64,000 nt of DNA from Streptomyces sp. OR43 (GCF_008042275.1 NZ_RDBK01000043.1:475592-539591); one strand, 5' to 3'; counted from the first letter of the stretch, positions 9,558 to 18,195 are shown. Numbers and translations: made by a program. Notes: generated by a model from the letters alone, not told the origin.

Positions 9558-9570
9558 AGGAGAGAAACCA

Positions 9571-10440
9571 GTGGTCACGAGCGTTCCCCGCCACGACTTC
9601 CCAGTAGGGGCAACCCAGGAGGACATGGCTTCGCTCACAGCGAGCACCAATCGGGTCCTCGATCGGCTCGAAGTATCGGAGATGTCCCGCTCCCGCGCCC
9701 TTGACTGCTGTTTGACCGTGGCCATGTCGCGCTGCGCCGGCGATCCCCAGGCCGAGAAGATCGAGACCTGGGAGGCTTGGGTCACCGCCATGCAGGTCGG
9801 CTCCGCGCTGTTCGATTCGGCCACTGCGACAGAGGGGGTCCTGCCCTGCCGCATCGGGATCGCGGGCGAGGTGAGGCAACTCCCCGCAACCGGACCGACC
9901 TCCTATACACACGCCGGATCATGGCTCACTGCGGTCTACCTGGCGACGATCTGCCGTGAGGAGGAGCGCCTCGACCGGCTCATGCAGGTTCCGGTGTCGT
10001 TCCTCCGCGCATCCGGAGCAGTGTTCGACGAGTACGTCTATGAATGGGTCGAAGCTCTGCAAAGCTACTGGGCCCGCCGCTCCAACGACATGTGGAGCCA
10101 TCTGGTCGCCGCGATCAGTCACGCCACCCCCGAGGCCGCCCAGATCGCCGACAAGGAAACCCTGCTGAAGATCCTTTACCCGGCGCTTGAACTATTCCAG
10201 CTCTACAACCGCGGGGACGCCGAAAAGTTCAACGCATCACTGAATGAGTTCCTCCACTGGCACAGGCAGTATTGGACCGCGGACGAGGCGCGATCCTTGA
10301 GCAGCGACGGCCTGGTCGCTCTCGCCCCTCTCGCCATCGCATGCATGGCCTTCGACAACGACTTCACCATCGAGATCGAATCCGAGTATCTGCCAAAGGA
10401 ACTACTACAGTTCGGCTGGCGCGGCGAGATCGACACCTGA
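9571..10440 (+). CDS. Imm49-like immunity protein
   Basis: A 289-residue predominantly helical protein starting at GTG 9571 behind an AGAGGAGAG ribosome binding site, 13 bases after the toxin stop. Conserved-looking features include TSYTHAGSWLTAVYLATIC, repeated aromatic residues (SYWARRSNDMW, LHWHRQYW) and no signal peptide. I recognise the overall pattern as the Imm49 family of polymorphic-toxin immunity proteins. It presumably binds and neutralises the C-terminal domain of the preceding toxin in the cytoplasm. Like the toxin tip it has less extreme codon bias than the ESX genes. Confidence 0.65.
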   Translation: MVTSVPRHDFPVGATQEDMASLTASTNRVLDRLEVSEMSRSRALDCCLTVAMSRCAGDPQAEKIETWEAWVTAMQVGSALFDSATATEGVLPCRIGIAGEVRQLPATGPTSYTHAGSWLTAVYLATICREEERLDRLMQVPVSFLRASGAVFDEYVYEWVEALQSYWARRSNDMWSHLVAAISHATPEAAQIADKETLLKILYPALELFQLYNRGDAEKFNASLNEFLHWHRQYWTADEARSLSSDGLVALAPLAIACMAFDNDFTIEIESEYLPKELLQFGWRGEIDT

Positions 10441-10574
10441 GCGCCGCCAGGAGTATTCAAATCCCGTACCAGGATGATGGCCAGTGCGGGGCTCACGCCA
10501 GAATTGACACATCACGCGCCCGGAATCGAACAGGGGAACGGCGACTTTCACACCTCCCGCCGTTCCACGTGAAT

Positions 10575-10855
10575 TCAAGCAAACAGCAGACCGTCCACGC
10601 ACACCACCTTCGCCTCGCGAACCTCCTCGCGGCCGAGCCCGCGGTCGCGGGACTGATCGAGGACCGGTGCCTGCTTCCAGGGCAGTCAGGTCACATGCCG
10701 GGCCATGGTGGGCCGATTGTTCTTCACCGACAGCAGGTAGTGGGCCTGGCGGTCCTCGGCAAGGTAGCGAGCGTGGCTCGTCCGGGCGTGCATGGCGTCA
10801 ACGGTGACGACGGAGCCGGTCAGATCCTGATCATCGAGGTGCGTTGAGCAGCGGA
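10575..10855 (-). pseudogene. ISAs1-type transposase remnant
   Basis: The minus strand encodes a decayed piece of an ISAs1-family DDE transposase. It reads DDQDLTGSVVTVDAMHAR, then AHYLLSVKNNRPTMARHVT, an in-frame TGA, then LPWKQAPV and RGLGREEVREAKVV. These match the family's VTxDAxH, YLLxVKxNxP and LPW...HGRxExR blocks. Both ends of the gene are missing and no inverted terminal repeats were found. It sits directly downstream of the toxin-immunity pair, a common place for element debris. Confidence 0.7.
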
Positions 10856-10949
10856 CGGCACCACCACCTCGGACCGTGACGCTCCGGACGCGGCTTGTGG
10901 CGGGTGCAGAGCGGACGGAACAGGTGATGGTGCAACGAGCACGGCGACT

Positions 10950-11450
10950 TCACCGGGCCCGGACTGGTTCACCGGTCGGTGCGGTGAGTTCCTTGGTCAT
11001 GAAGACGCGGCTGGTACCCGGCGGATCGCAGGGCACCTCTCCCAACCGCTTCCACCCGTGTTTCTCGTAGAAGCCGGGGGCCTGGAAGGTGATCGTGTAG
11101 AGCACGGCCGTGCGACAGCCACGGGCACGAGCCTCGTCCTCGGCCCGCCGGAGGATCTCTGTTCCCAGCCCGCTGCCGCGCCGCCGGGGCGGTAGGTAGA
11201 AGAGGTCGAGGAAGAACAGCCCGAGCGAGGTACGCCCGGTCAGTCCGCCGACCACCTGGCGCGTTTCGGGATCACGGACCAGTACGGCCAGGGATCTGCG
11301 GTCGGCGATTCCCGTGTGTTCGACGTTGAAGCGGTCCAGCGCGTCGGAGATTGCCGCGGCGTCTTCCGGCGTCGGGGAGTCGGTGAGCACCCAGTCCGTC
11401 TGGGGTTTGGGCTGGTGGGAGACGGTGACGGCAGTGTCGGAAGCGGTCAT
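10950..11450 (-). CDS. GNAT-family N-acetyltransferase
   Basis: A 166-residue protein with the GNAT acetyl-CoA binding signature: strand LFFLDLFYLPPRRRGSGLGTEIL contains the R/Q-x-x-G-x-G/A pyrophosphate loop (RRRGSGLG), followed by helix RRAEDEARARGC and the C-terminal PGFYEKHGWKRLGE motif. The ATG at 11450 is chosen over the upstream frame extension because it leaves room for a divergent promoter. It transfers an acetyl group from acetyl-CoA to an unknown amine substrate. It is transcribed divergently from the ArsR-type regulator at 11568, which may control it. Confidence 0.88.
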   Translation of the reverse strand: MTASDTAVTVSHQPKPQTDWVLTDSPTPEDAAAISDALDRFNVEHTGIADRRSLAVLVRDPETRQVVGGLTGRTSLGLFFLDLFYLPPRRRGSGLGTEILRRAEDEARARGCRTAVLYTITFQAPGFYEKHGWKRLGEVPCDPPGTSRVFMTKELTAPTGEPVRAR

Positions 11451-11528
11451 GGTCACTCCAGTACGTGAGCGGATGCGGGTGCGGGGCCGGTGAGCCCGGC
11501 GCACGAGCCGACGCTAGGACCCGGACGC

Positions 11529-11544
11529 TTCGACGGACGTCGAA
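11529..11544. promoter_or_regulatory. Inverted repeat between GNAT and ArsR-type regulator
   Basis: TTCGAC-GGAC-GTCGAA is a perfect 6-base inverted repeat with a 4-base spacer, 24 bases upstream of the regulator start and in the gap shared by two divergent genes. It is a candidate operator for the ArsR-type protein. Confidence 0.45.
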
Positions 11545-11567
11545 GGGACGTCGGCGACAATGGGACC

Positions 11568-12287
11568 GTGGACATTCGGCGCGCAGCCCAGGACGTGGGC
11601 GTGGACCTGGCGGGCGTGGCCAAACTGGTGGCCGACAACACCCGGGCCGCCTTCTGCCTCGCACTGCTCGACGGCCGGGCCTGGACGGCGAACGAGCTCG
11701 CGCGCTACGCCGGCGTCGCACCGTCCACCGCGACCTCGCACCTGAACCTGCTCGTCAACGGCGGACTCCTCGTCGAGGAGCGGCACGGACGCCACCGCTA
11801 CGTACGGGTGGCCGACCGCAGAGTGGTCGAACTGATCGAGAGCCTTGCCGCGCTGGCCCCGAAGCACAGCCCCCGGCCACGCTCCCTGGCGGCCTCCGGC
11901 CGGCAGCAGGCACTGGCCCGCGCCCGGCTGTGCTACGACCACCTGGCCGGAACCACCGCACTGGCCATCACCGACGCGATGGTCGAACACGGACTCCTGG
12001 AGTGGGGACCTGAGCCGGGCCTGACCGGCAAGGGCGCCCACTGGCTTGCCGAAGTCGGCATCACGGTACCCGCCGGCTCACGACGGCCACCGGTGCGCGC
12101 CTGCCTCGACTGGACCGAGCGCCGTCCCCACCTGGCCGGCGCGGTGGGCGCCGCCCTGTCCGCCCACGCACTTGCCACCGGGTGGATGACGCGCATCGGA
12201 ACCAGCCGCGCCCTCCTCGTGACACCCGTCGGCAGCCAGGCACTGCACGACCACCTCGGCCTGCCACCAACTGAACTCCGATCCTGA
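11568..12287 (+). CDS. ArsR-type winged-helix transcriptional regulator
   Basis: A 239-residue regulator. The N-terminal winged helix (AAFCLALLDGRAWTANELA, STATSHLNLLVNGGLLVEE, HGRHRYVRVADRRV) is typical ArsR fold with recognition helix STATSHLNLL. GTG 11568 is chosen as the start; an open frame extends to 11490 but would overlap the promoter region. No metal-binding Cys motif is seen in the HTH, so it is probably not a metal sensor. The C-terminal ~130 residues form an extra domain of the kind found in larger actinobacterial ArsR proteins. It is divergent from a GNAT gene, suggesting local control of that enzyme. Confidence 0.85.
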   Translation: MDIRRAAQDVGVDLAGVAKLVADNTRAAFCLALLDGRAWTANELARYAGVAPSTATSHLNLLVNGGLLVEERHGRHRYVRVADRRVVELIESLAALAPKHSPRPRSLAASGRQQALARARLCYDHLAGTTALAITDAMVEHGLLEWGPEPGLTGKGAHWLAEVGITVPAGSRRPPVRACLDWTERRPHLAGAVGAALSAHALATGWMTRIGTSRALLVTPVGSQALHDHLGLPPTELRS

Positions 12288-12375
12288 ACCGGACCTGCCC
12301 CGGCCACACCGACGCGTGGTCAAGGCGGGCGAACAGGACTCTCCCCGGGGCCCTGGGGTGGGGCCTGACGCAAAG

Positions 12376-12414
12376 GCCGCCGTCGGCCGGACACTCACGA
12401 TCGCCGACGGCGGC
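12376..12414 (+). terminator. Hairpin downstream of the ArsR-type gene
   Basis: GCCGCCGTCGGC (12376-12387) pairs perfectly with GCCGACGGCGGC (12403-12414) around a 15-base loop, about 90 bases after the regulator stop. There is no T-tract, as is common for Streptomyces terminators. Confidence 0.55.
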
Positions 12415-12550
12415 TACATATCTCAGCAAGGCCGGGCGACACATCAAGCGCCCTGCGCCAAGGCCCTGTTGCGTAGCCTCGGCGGGATCTCTCCCGTGCC
12501 GTCCGGCACACCTCACCGGAGTGTCAGTGGCGCCACCTAAGGTTCGTCCC

Positions 12551-13171
12551 ATGAGTTCTTCCCTGAGCGTCTACCTGTTGGACGTGGCCGCTACGCGCGC
12601 CCTGGTCGGATCCCGCGACGACCAATTGCTGAACGTGATACGCGCCGAGTTCGGGGACGACCTGGTCCGCGACGACGACTACCACAGTGACGCGATCGAG
12701 CAGGGCTCCCCCACGGCGGACCAGGCCCTGTCCGCGGTCATCCACGGCGGCCCCTTCAGCGAGAACCGGGACCACGCCTTCCAGTACAGCTACGCCTACG
12801 AGCGCATATGCTCGCTCACCGGCGCTTTCCTGCCCAACGACTGCTTCACGCCGCACAGGGGCGACTGGCTGTCCGTCGTCGACCAGGGTCTGGAGGCCCT
12901 GGGTGTCACAGCGGTGTCCGTGGACACCTTCAGCCACAGCCGTCCACCGGCTCCGCTGCCCTACACCTACACGCCGGGCTGCGGCGAGTGGGCGCCCGAG
13001 GACATCGCCCGGGCGCTCCAGCAGTTCGAGGCCACCAAGCGTGCGGTCGACGAGTCGGGCCAGGCCCCGCCGCTGGAGCCCGAGGTCCTGGACGCCGTCA
13101 TGCAGTGCCTCACCTGGATGCGGCACGCGCAAGCACGACCGGGCTACGGCGTCATCGGCTTCCGCTCCTGA
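12551..13171 (+). CDS. DUF7691-like hypothetical protein
   Basis: A 206-residue cytoplasmic protein starting MSSSLSVYLLDVAATRAL. I recognise it as the Streptomyces family annotated DUF7691; no function is known to me. Distinctive stretches are GGPFSENRDHAFQYSYAYE, LTGAFLPNDCFTPHRGDW and the C-terminal LTWMRHAQARPGYGVIGF. There is no signal peptide or transmembrane segment. It is acidic and lies alone between the ArsR-type gene and a HEAT-repeat protein, all on the plus strand. Such proteins often occur as dispersed paralogues in accessory regions. Confidence 0.65.
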   Translation: MSSSLSVYLLDVAATRALVGSRDDQLLNVIRAEFGDDLVRDDDYHSDAIEQGSPTADQALSAVIHGGPFSENRDHAFQYSYAYERICSLTGAFLPNDCFTPHRGDWLSVVDQGLEALGVTAVSVDTFSHSRPPAPLPYTYTPGCGEWAPEDIARALQQFEATKRAVDESGQAPPLEPEVLDAVMQCLTWMRHAQARPGYGVIGFRS

Positions 13172-13316
13172 AGCCGGGGCAGCGGCAACTGATGTGCCTG
13201 CCCTCGCCGCACCGCCTCGCTCTCAACTACCCTACTGCGCGGCCGACTCCACTTGCAGCCTGTTCTAGGCTGCTTCGGCAGACTGAGCTGCACATACGCG
13301 ACGGGGGAGCAGGGCC

Positions 13317-14576
13317 GTGAGCACAGGTGCGGATGCGGGTGGCGAGCCTGCTCTCGTCACTGCGGTTCGTGCCGGTGACATCCGCCTGGTGGAGCGCCTC
13401 CTTCGGGAGGACCGGGACGCCGATGCGGAGCAAGCCGCCTTCTCCCTCGCGGTCCGGATGCGTTCCGGGGGCATCGCCCAACTGCTGCTGCAGAACGGCG
13501 TCGATCCCAGCTTGAGCCGGCCCGACGAGTTGCTGACGTTGTGTGAGGCAGTCAAATCAGGGTCGCCCGCACTGGTCGAGGCGCTTCTGGAGCAGTCGAT
13601 GCGGATCAGGTACCCGGAGGCCGAGCTTCTGGAGGCGCGGGACCTCGCGTGCCACTGGTACCGGGCGGGGGCCGAAGCCGAGCTGCGGCGTCGTACCGGT
13701 GCCGAGGAGGCTGCCGCTCGCGCTCGGGTCCAGGACGACGAGCTCTACAGCATCGGTGCATTCTCCCTCGGCGGCGTGTCCGTTCGGGACGGGCACGCTG
13801 CGATCCTCACGGACCTGGAGCAACTGCTCGGCGTCAGCCCCTCGTTCGAGGAACTGATGGCCCGCGCACTGGGCTTCGACCAGGACCACACCGCGTGGCC
13901 GCGGGCCACCATCCTGCTGTCGCACCGCCGCGATCAGGAGACCTGGGCGGCTGCCGCGGCCCTGCGCACTCATCCCGAGCCCTCCCACAGGCTGTTCGGC
14001 GCCGAGGTGCTGCGCCTGACCCATCTCTTCGACGACGACGAAGCGGATGCGTTCGCCGGTCCCGCCCTGGACATCTTCACCGAGTGGTCGACGCGGGAAT
14101 CGGACCGGTTCGTCCTCACCGAGGTGCTCAGGGCTCTGGGACAGCACCCTGACGCGCGCGCCGTCGCCGCCCTTCTGCCCCATGCCGGCCATCCCTACGG
14201 CGATGTACGACGCGCGGTGGCATCCGGTCTGGGCACGTGGTTCGAGCCGCCCGCCTTTTCGGGCGAGGTGCGTCAGGCGCTGCTGGTGCTGATGACGGAC
14301 CCGGACTGGGCGGTACGGGAGGAAGCCTGTCTCACGGTCGGCAACGGCAGAGACCGCGATCCTGCCCTTACCGACGCGATGTTCGCGTTGCTGGAGGACG
14401 CGGACCGGCAGGTCCGGGTCGCCGCCGTGGAAGGGCTCGCCTCCCACGACGACGCGCGGTGCGTGGAAGCTGCACGCCTTCTTGGCCCACCGCGGCAGCG
14501 TCCCGGCTCTCGTCCCAGCGAGCTCTACCTTTCCGCGCTGTGGCTCTACGAGTGGCGCCGGGACCGCCGGCGCTGA
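13317..14576 (+). CDS. Ankyrin/HEAT-repeat protein
   Basis: A 419-residue repeat protein starting at GTG 13317 behind GGGGGAGCAGG. The first ~130 residues show ankyrin-like pairs (ALVTAVRAGDIRLVERLL, ELLTLCEAVKSGSPALVEAL). Residues about 200-400 show HEAT-type helical pairs (GHPYGDVRRAVASGLG, DPDWAVREEACLTVGN, DADRQVRVAAVEGLASH). Such scaffolds bind proteins; no catalytic domain is present. Lone ankyrin/HEAT proteins of this build are frequent in Streptomyces accessory DNA and their partners are unknown. Confidence 0.75.
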   Translation: MSTGADAGGEPALVTAVRAGDIRLVERLLREDRDADAEQAAFSLAVRMRSGGIAQLLLQNGVDPSLSRPDELLTLCEAVKSGSPALVEALLEQSMRIRYPEAELLEARDLACHWYRAGAEAELRRRTGAEEAAARARVQDDELYSIGAFSLGGVSVRDGHAAILTDLEQLLGVSPSFEELMARALGFDQDHTAWPRATILLSHRRDQETWAAAAALRTHPEPSHRLFGAEVLRLTHLFDDDEADAFAGPALDIFTEWSTRESDRFVLTEVLRALGQHPDARAVAALLPHAGHPYGDVRRAVASGLGTWFEPPAFSGEVRQALLVLMTDPDWAVREEACLTVGNGRDRDPALTDAMFALLEDADRQVRVAAVEGLASHDDARCVEAARLLGPPRQRPGSRPSELYLSALWLYEWRRDRRR

Positions 14577-15003
14577 GCACGCCAGGCAGTCACCGGACCG
14601 GCACCGCCAGGACTCCGGCGCCCCTCACTTCTCCCGCAACGGCACCTCCCGCTTCAGCCCCGCCACCAGGAAGACCACGGGCAGCGGCCCGGATCACCGC
14701 AGCGCCCTCGACGTGAACGGCCTACCTCCGCCGGGGCATCCGTACCCGCATCCGTGCTCTGCCTCACCGGGCACTGCTCGCGGTTCCGGGATGGCGGCCT
14801 TCCGAGGAGCGGGTGGGCCGGTGGATCGCCGGACGCCGGGCGCCCGATGAGCGACGAGGCGTGGCTTGCGCGGTTCGCGGCACTGCTGCGCGGGCGAAAC
14901 GGGCTCTCCTCGCGGATCGCGCGGCAGCACACCGCCGATGCCCCCGGCGTGCTCAGCATCACCCTGGACAGCTCCGGTGACCGCCGGGTAACTTTTAACC
15001 AAG
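14577..15003. other. Intergenic stretch, no firm gene
   Basis: About 430 bases between the repeat protein and the acyl-CoA dehydrogenase. The only candidate is a 53-codon frame starting ATG 14847 (MSDEAWLARFAALL..., stop at 15006-15008) without a convincing ribosome binding site. It could be a small gene or a remnant. Nothing else was recognised apart from the palindrome that follows. Confidence 0.4.
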
Positions 15004-15021
15004 GCTGAGCAAGCGCTTAGC
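15004..15021. promoter_or_regulatory. Candidate operator upstream of acyl-CoA dehydrogenase
   Basis: GCTGAGCAAGCGCTTAGC is a near-perfect 18-base palindrome (one mismatched pair) centred on AAGCGCTT, 33 bases before the GTG start. Palindromes of this size in front of acyl-CoA dehydrogenase genes are usual for TetR-family fatty-acid regulators. The cognate regulator is not identified here. Confidence 0.5.
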
Positions 15022-15054
15022 CAAGCCGAGCGAAGCCGACCAGGGAGGCACCCC

Positions 15055-16212
15055 GTGCGCCGTACGGTATTCAACGAGGACCACGAGGCGTTCCGGGAGA
15101 CCATCCGCGCCTTCATCGCGGCCGAGGTCGTGCCCGTGTACGACGAGTGGTTCGCGGCCGGCCAGGCCCCGCGCGACTTCTACCTGAAGCTCGGCGAGCT
15201 GGGTGTCTTCGGCATCACCGTGGACGAGGAGTACGACGGCGCGGGCATCGACTCGCACAAGTACGAGGCCCTCATCTACGAGGAGACCGCCCGCGCGGGC
15301 GTCTCCTTCGGCGGTTCCGGCGTGCACACGCTGCTCGGCCTGCCCTACATCAAGATGCTCGCCACCGACGAGCAGAAGAAGCGCTGGCTGCCGAAGTTCA
15401 CCACCGGCGAGGAGATGTGGGCCCTCGCGATGACCGAGCCGGGCACCGGCTCCGACGTCGCGGGCATGAAGACCACCGCCAAGCTCTCCGAGGACGGCAC
15501 GCACTACGTCCTCAACGGTTCCAAGACCTTCATCACCGGCGGCGTGCACGCCGACCGCGTGATCGTCTGCGCCCGCACCTCCGCCCCGCGCGAGGACGAC
15601 CGCCGCTTCGGCATCTCCCTGTTCGCCGTCGACACCAAGTCCGCGGGCTACTCGATCGGCCGCAAGCTCGACAAGCTCGGCCTGCGCGTCTCCGACACCG
15701 CCGAGCTGGCGTTCGTCGACGTGAAGGTCCCGGTCGAGGACCTCCTCGGCGAGGAGAACAAGGGCTTCGGCTACCTCGGCACCAACCTGGCCTCCGAGCG
15801 CTGGGGCATCGCCTTCGGCGCGTACGCCCAGGCCGCCGCCGCCGTCCGGTTCGCCAAGGAGTACGTGCAGGACCGCACCGTCTTCGGCAAGACCGTCGCC
15901 TCGTTCCAGAACACCAAGTTCGAGCTGGCCGCCTGCCAGGCCGAGGTCGACGCGGCCCAGGCCGTCGCCGACCGCGCGCTGGAGGCGCTGGACGCCGGCG
16001 AGCTGACCGCCGCCGAGGCCGCCTCCGCGAAGCTCTTCTGCACCGAGGTCGCGCACCGCGTGATCGACCGCTGCCTCCAGTTGCACGGCGGCTACGGCTT
16101 CATGAACGAGTACCCGATCGCCCGCCTGTACGCGGACAACCGCGTCAACCGCATCTACGGCGGCACCAGCGAGGTCATGAAGTCGATCATCGCGAAGTCC
16201 ATGGGCCTGTAG
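15055..16212 (+). CDS. Acyl-CoA dehydrogenase
   Basis: A 385-residue FAD-dependent acyl-CoA dehydrogenase starting at GTG 15055 with AGGGAGG upstream. Family signatures are present: ALAMTEPGTGSDVAGMKT (substrate and FAD binding), RKLDKLGLRVSDTAEL, and the C-terminal LQLHGGYGFMNEYPIARLYADN followed by YGGTSEVMK. The Glu used as catalytic base in medium-chain enzymes at this last motif is replaced by Gly, so the base is probably on the earlier helix, as in isovaleryl/long-chain types (ASERWG). It oxidises an acyl-CoA to the 2-enoyl-CoA. A candidate operator lies directly upstream and a thioesterase follows 18 bases later. Confidence 0.93.
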   Translation: MRRTVFNEDHEAFRETIRAFIAAEVVPVYDEWFAAGQAPRDFYLKLGELGVFGITVDEEYDGAGIDSHKYEALIYEETARAGVSFGGSGVHTLLGLPYIKMLATDEQKKRWLPKFTTGEEMWALAMTEPGTGSDVAGMKTTAKLSEDGTHYVLNGSKTFITGGVHADRVIVCARTSAPREDDRRFGISLFAVDTKSAGYSIGRKLDKLGLRVSDTAELAFVDVKVPVEDLLGEENKGFGYLGTNLASERWGIAFGAYAQAAAAVRFAKEYVQDRTVFGKTVASFQNTKFELAACQAEVDAAQAVADRALEALDAGELTAAEAASAKLFCTEVAHRVIDRCLQLHGGYGFMNEYPIARLYADNRVNRIYGGTSEVMKSIIAKSMGL

Positions 16213-16230
16213 AGCGGCTACGTTCTCTCC

Positions 16231-17121
16231 ATGAGCTCAGTACCGGACGCCGCCCTGCTCGATCTGCTGGATCTCCTCGATCTGGAGCAGATCGAGCAGG
16301 ACATCTTCCGGGGCACCAGCCGTTCGGCGATCGTGCCCCGTGTCTTCGGCGGACAGGTCGCGGCCCAGGCGCTGGTCGCCGCGGGCCGGACCGTCCCCGC
16401 CGACCGGCCCGCCCACTCCCTCCACTCGTACTTCCTGCGGGCGGGGGACCCGGGCGCGCCGATCGTCTACAGCGTCGACCGCATCCGGGACGGCCGCTCC
16501 TTCACGACCCGGCGGGTCGTCGCCGTCCAGCACGGGCAGCCGATCTTCCACCTCTCCGCGTCCTTCCAGACGTACGAGGAAGGGCTGGAGCACCAGGCGG
16601 ACATGCCGGCCGCTCCCGACCCCGAGACGCTGCCCACGGCCGCCGAGATGCTGCCGCGGTACGCGGACCGGTTCAGCGACCCGAGCGTCGTGGACCGGCT
16701 GATCGAGGCGCGGGCCGCGGTCGACCTGCGGTACGCGGACGCGCCGCCCTTCGGCACCGTCGGCGAACCGCGCGAGCCGCGGTCCCAGGTGTGGTTCCGT
16801 ACCAACGGCAAGCTCGCGGACGACCCGCTGCTGCACGTCTGTATGGCCACGTACGTCTCCGACATGACGCTGCTCGACTCGGTGCTCCTCGCCCACGGGC
16901 GCGGCGGCTGGGCGGTCGGCGACGTGGTGGGGGCGAGCCTGGACCACGCGATGTGGTTCCACCGGCCGTTCCGGGCCGACGAATGGCTGCTGTACGACCA
17001 GGAGTCGCCGTCCGCGTCCGGCGGGCGCGGGCTCGGCCAGGCCCGGATCTACACCCAGGACGGCCGGCTGGCGATCACCGTCATCCAGGAGGGCGTCGTC
17101 CGGGTCCCGCGCGGGCACTGA
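16231..17121 (+). CDS. tesB: Acyl-CoA thioesterase II (TesB family)
   Basis: A 296-residue double-hotdog thioesterase that hydrolyses acyl-CoA to free acid and CoA. Characteristic segments are RVFGGQVAAQALVAAGRTV, SLHSYFLRAGDP, FTTRRVVAVQHGQPIF, YVSDMTLLDSVL (catalytic Asp region), LDHAMWFHRPFRADEWLLYDQ and RGLGQARIYTQDGRL with the C-terminal Gln region. The N-terminus is a Leu/Asp-rich run (LLDLLDLLDLEQIEQDIF). The gene follows the acyl-CoA dehydrogenase closely, so the two are likely co-transcribed and act on related acyl-CoAs. Confidence 0.93.
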   Translation: MSSVPDAALLDLLDLLDLEQIEQDIFRGTSRSAIVPRVFGGQVAAQALVAAGRTVPADRPAHSLHSYFLRAGDPGAPIVYSVDRIRDGRSFTTRRVVAVQHGQPIFHLSASFQTYEEGLEHQADMPAAPDPETLPTAAEMLPRYADRFSDPSVVDRLIEARAAVDLRYADAPPFGTVGEPREPRSQVWFRTNGKLADDPLLHVCMATYVSDMTLLDSVLLAHGRGGWAVGDVVGASLDHAMWFHRPFRADEWLLYDQESPSASGGRGLGQARIYTQDGRLAITVIQEGVVRVPRGH

Positions 17122-17159
17122 ACAGGCCGCGCCCGGCCGATTCCGCCATACTCCCCACC

Positions 17160-18194
17160 ATGAGTGACGAGAAGTCCGCTGGTGGGGAGTCCACGTTCAC
17201 CGTCATCGTCGCGGCGGTCGCCAACCTCGGCATCGCCGTGGCCAAGGCCGTCGCGGGGCTGATCAGCGGATCGAGCGCGATGCTCTCCGAGGCGGCCCAC
17301 TCGGTCGCCGACACCGTCACCGAGGTACTGCTGCTCACCGCGCTCAAGCGCAGCGAGAAGCCCGCCGACGAGGAACACCCGCTGGGCTACGGCCCCGAGC
17401 GGTACATCTGGGCGATGCTCGCCTCCGTCGCCACGTTCGTCGGCGGCGCGGTCTTCTCGATCTACGACGGCATCCACACCCTGGCCTCGGGCGAGGAGCT
17501 CGGCGACCCGCTCGTCTCGTACATCGTGCTCGCCGTCGCCTTCCTGCTGGAGGGCTACTCGCTGCGCACCGGGCTGCGGCAGGTGCGCGGCGAGGCCGGC
17601 CGGCTGGGCACCCCCGCCAAGCGCTACTTCCGGCTCACCCCGGACACGGCGGTCAAGGCCGTCGTGATGGAGGACTCCGCGGCGCTGGTGGGTCTGCTGC
17701 TGGCCGCGGGCGGACTGCTCGGCGGCCAGCTCTCGGGTTCCGGGGTCTGGGACGGCATCGCTTCGCTCCTGATCGGCGTGCTGCTCGTGTACGTGGCCTG
17801 GGTGCTCGGCCGGTCCAACGCCCAGCTGCTGATCGGCCGGCCGGTTTCGCCGTCGATGCGGGCGGGGGTCCGCGAGGAGCTGCTCTCGGTGCCGCACATC
17901 ATCGACGTACTGGAACTGACCACCCTCATCCAGGGACCGACCGAGATCCTGATCGCCGCGAAGGTCGACTTCCGGGACGTGGCCAGTGCCGAACAGGTCG
18001 AGTGGGCCTGCGAGGAGGCGGAACAGCAGCTGCGGGAGCGCTATCCGTCGATCCGCCGGGTGTATCTGGACCCGACGCCGGGTCTGGAGCAGCGGCGCCG
18101 GGCCCGGGCCGCGCGGAACGGTCCGGAGACCGGGAACGGTCCGGACGCCGGGAACCGTCCGAACCCACGGAACGGTCCGGACGCCGGGCCCTGA
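17160..18194 (+). CDS. Cation diffusion facilitator transporter
   Basis: A 344-residue CDF-family metal/proton antiporter. Transmembrane helices start at VIVAAVANLGIAVAKAVAGL; the zinc-site motif SEAAHSVADTVTE resembles the H/D-x3-D of helix 2, and HPLGYGPERYIWAML is the conserved loop. Two further helical pairs follow, including the second motif VMEDSAALVGLLLAAGG. A cytoplasmic C-terminal ferredoxin-like domain (VPHIIDVLELTTL, ILIAAKVDFRD) ends in an Arg-rich tail with NGPxxGN repeats. It probably exports divalent metals such as zinc or manganese. It starts 38 bases after tesB. Confidence 0.92.
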   Translation: MSDEKSAGGESTFTVIVAAVANLGIAVAKAVAGLISGSSAMLSEAAHSVADTVTEVLLLTALKRSEKPADEEHPLGYGPERYIWAMLASVATFVGGAVFSIYDGIHTLASGEELGDPLVSYIVLAVAFLLEGYSLRTGLRQVRGEAGRLGTPAKRYFRLTPDTAVKAVVMEDSAALVGLLLAAGGLLGGQLSGSGVWDGIASLLIGVLLVYVAWVLGRSNAQLLIGRPVSPSMRAGVREELLSVPHIIDVLELTTLIQGPTEILIAAKVDFRDVASAEQVEWACEEAEQQLRERYPSIRRVYLDPTPGLEQRRRARAARNGPETGNGPDAGNRPNPRNGPDAGP

Positions 18195-18195
18195 G

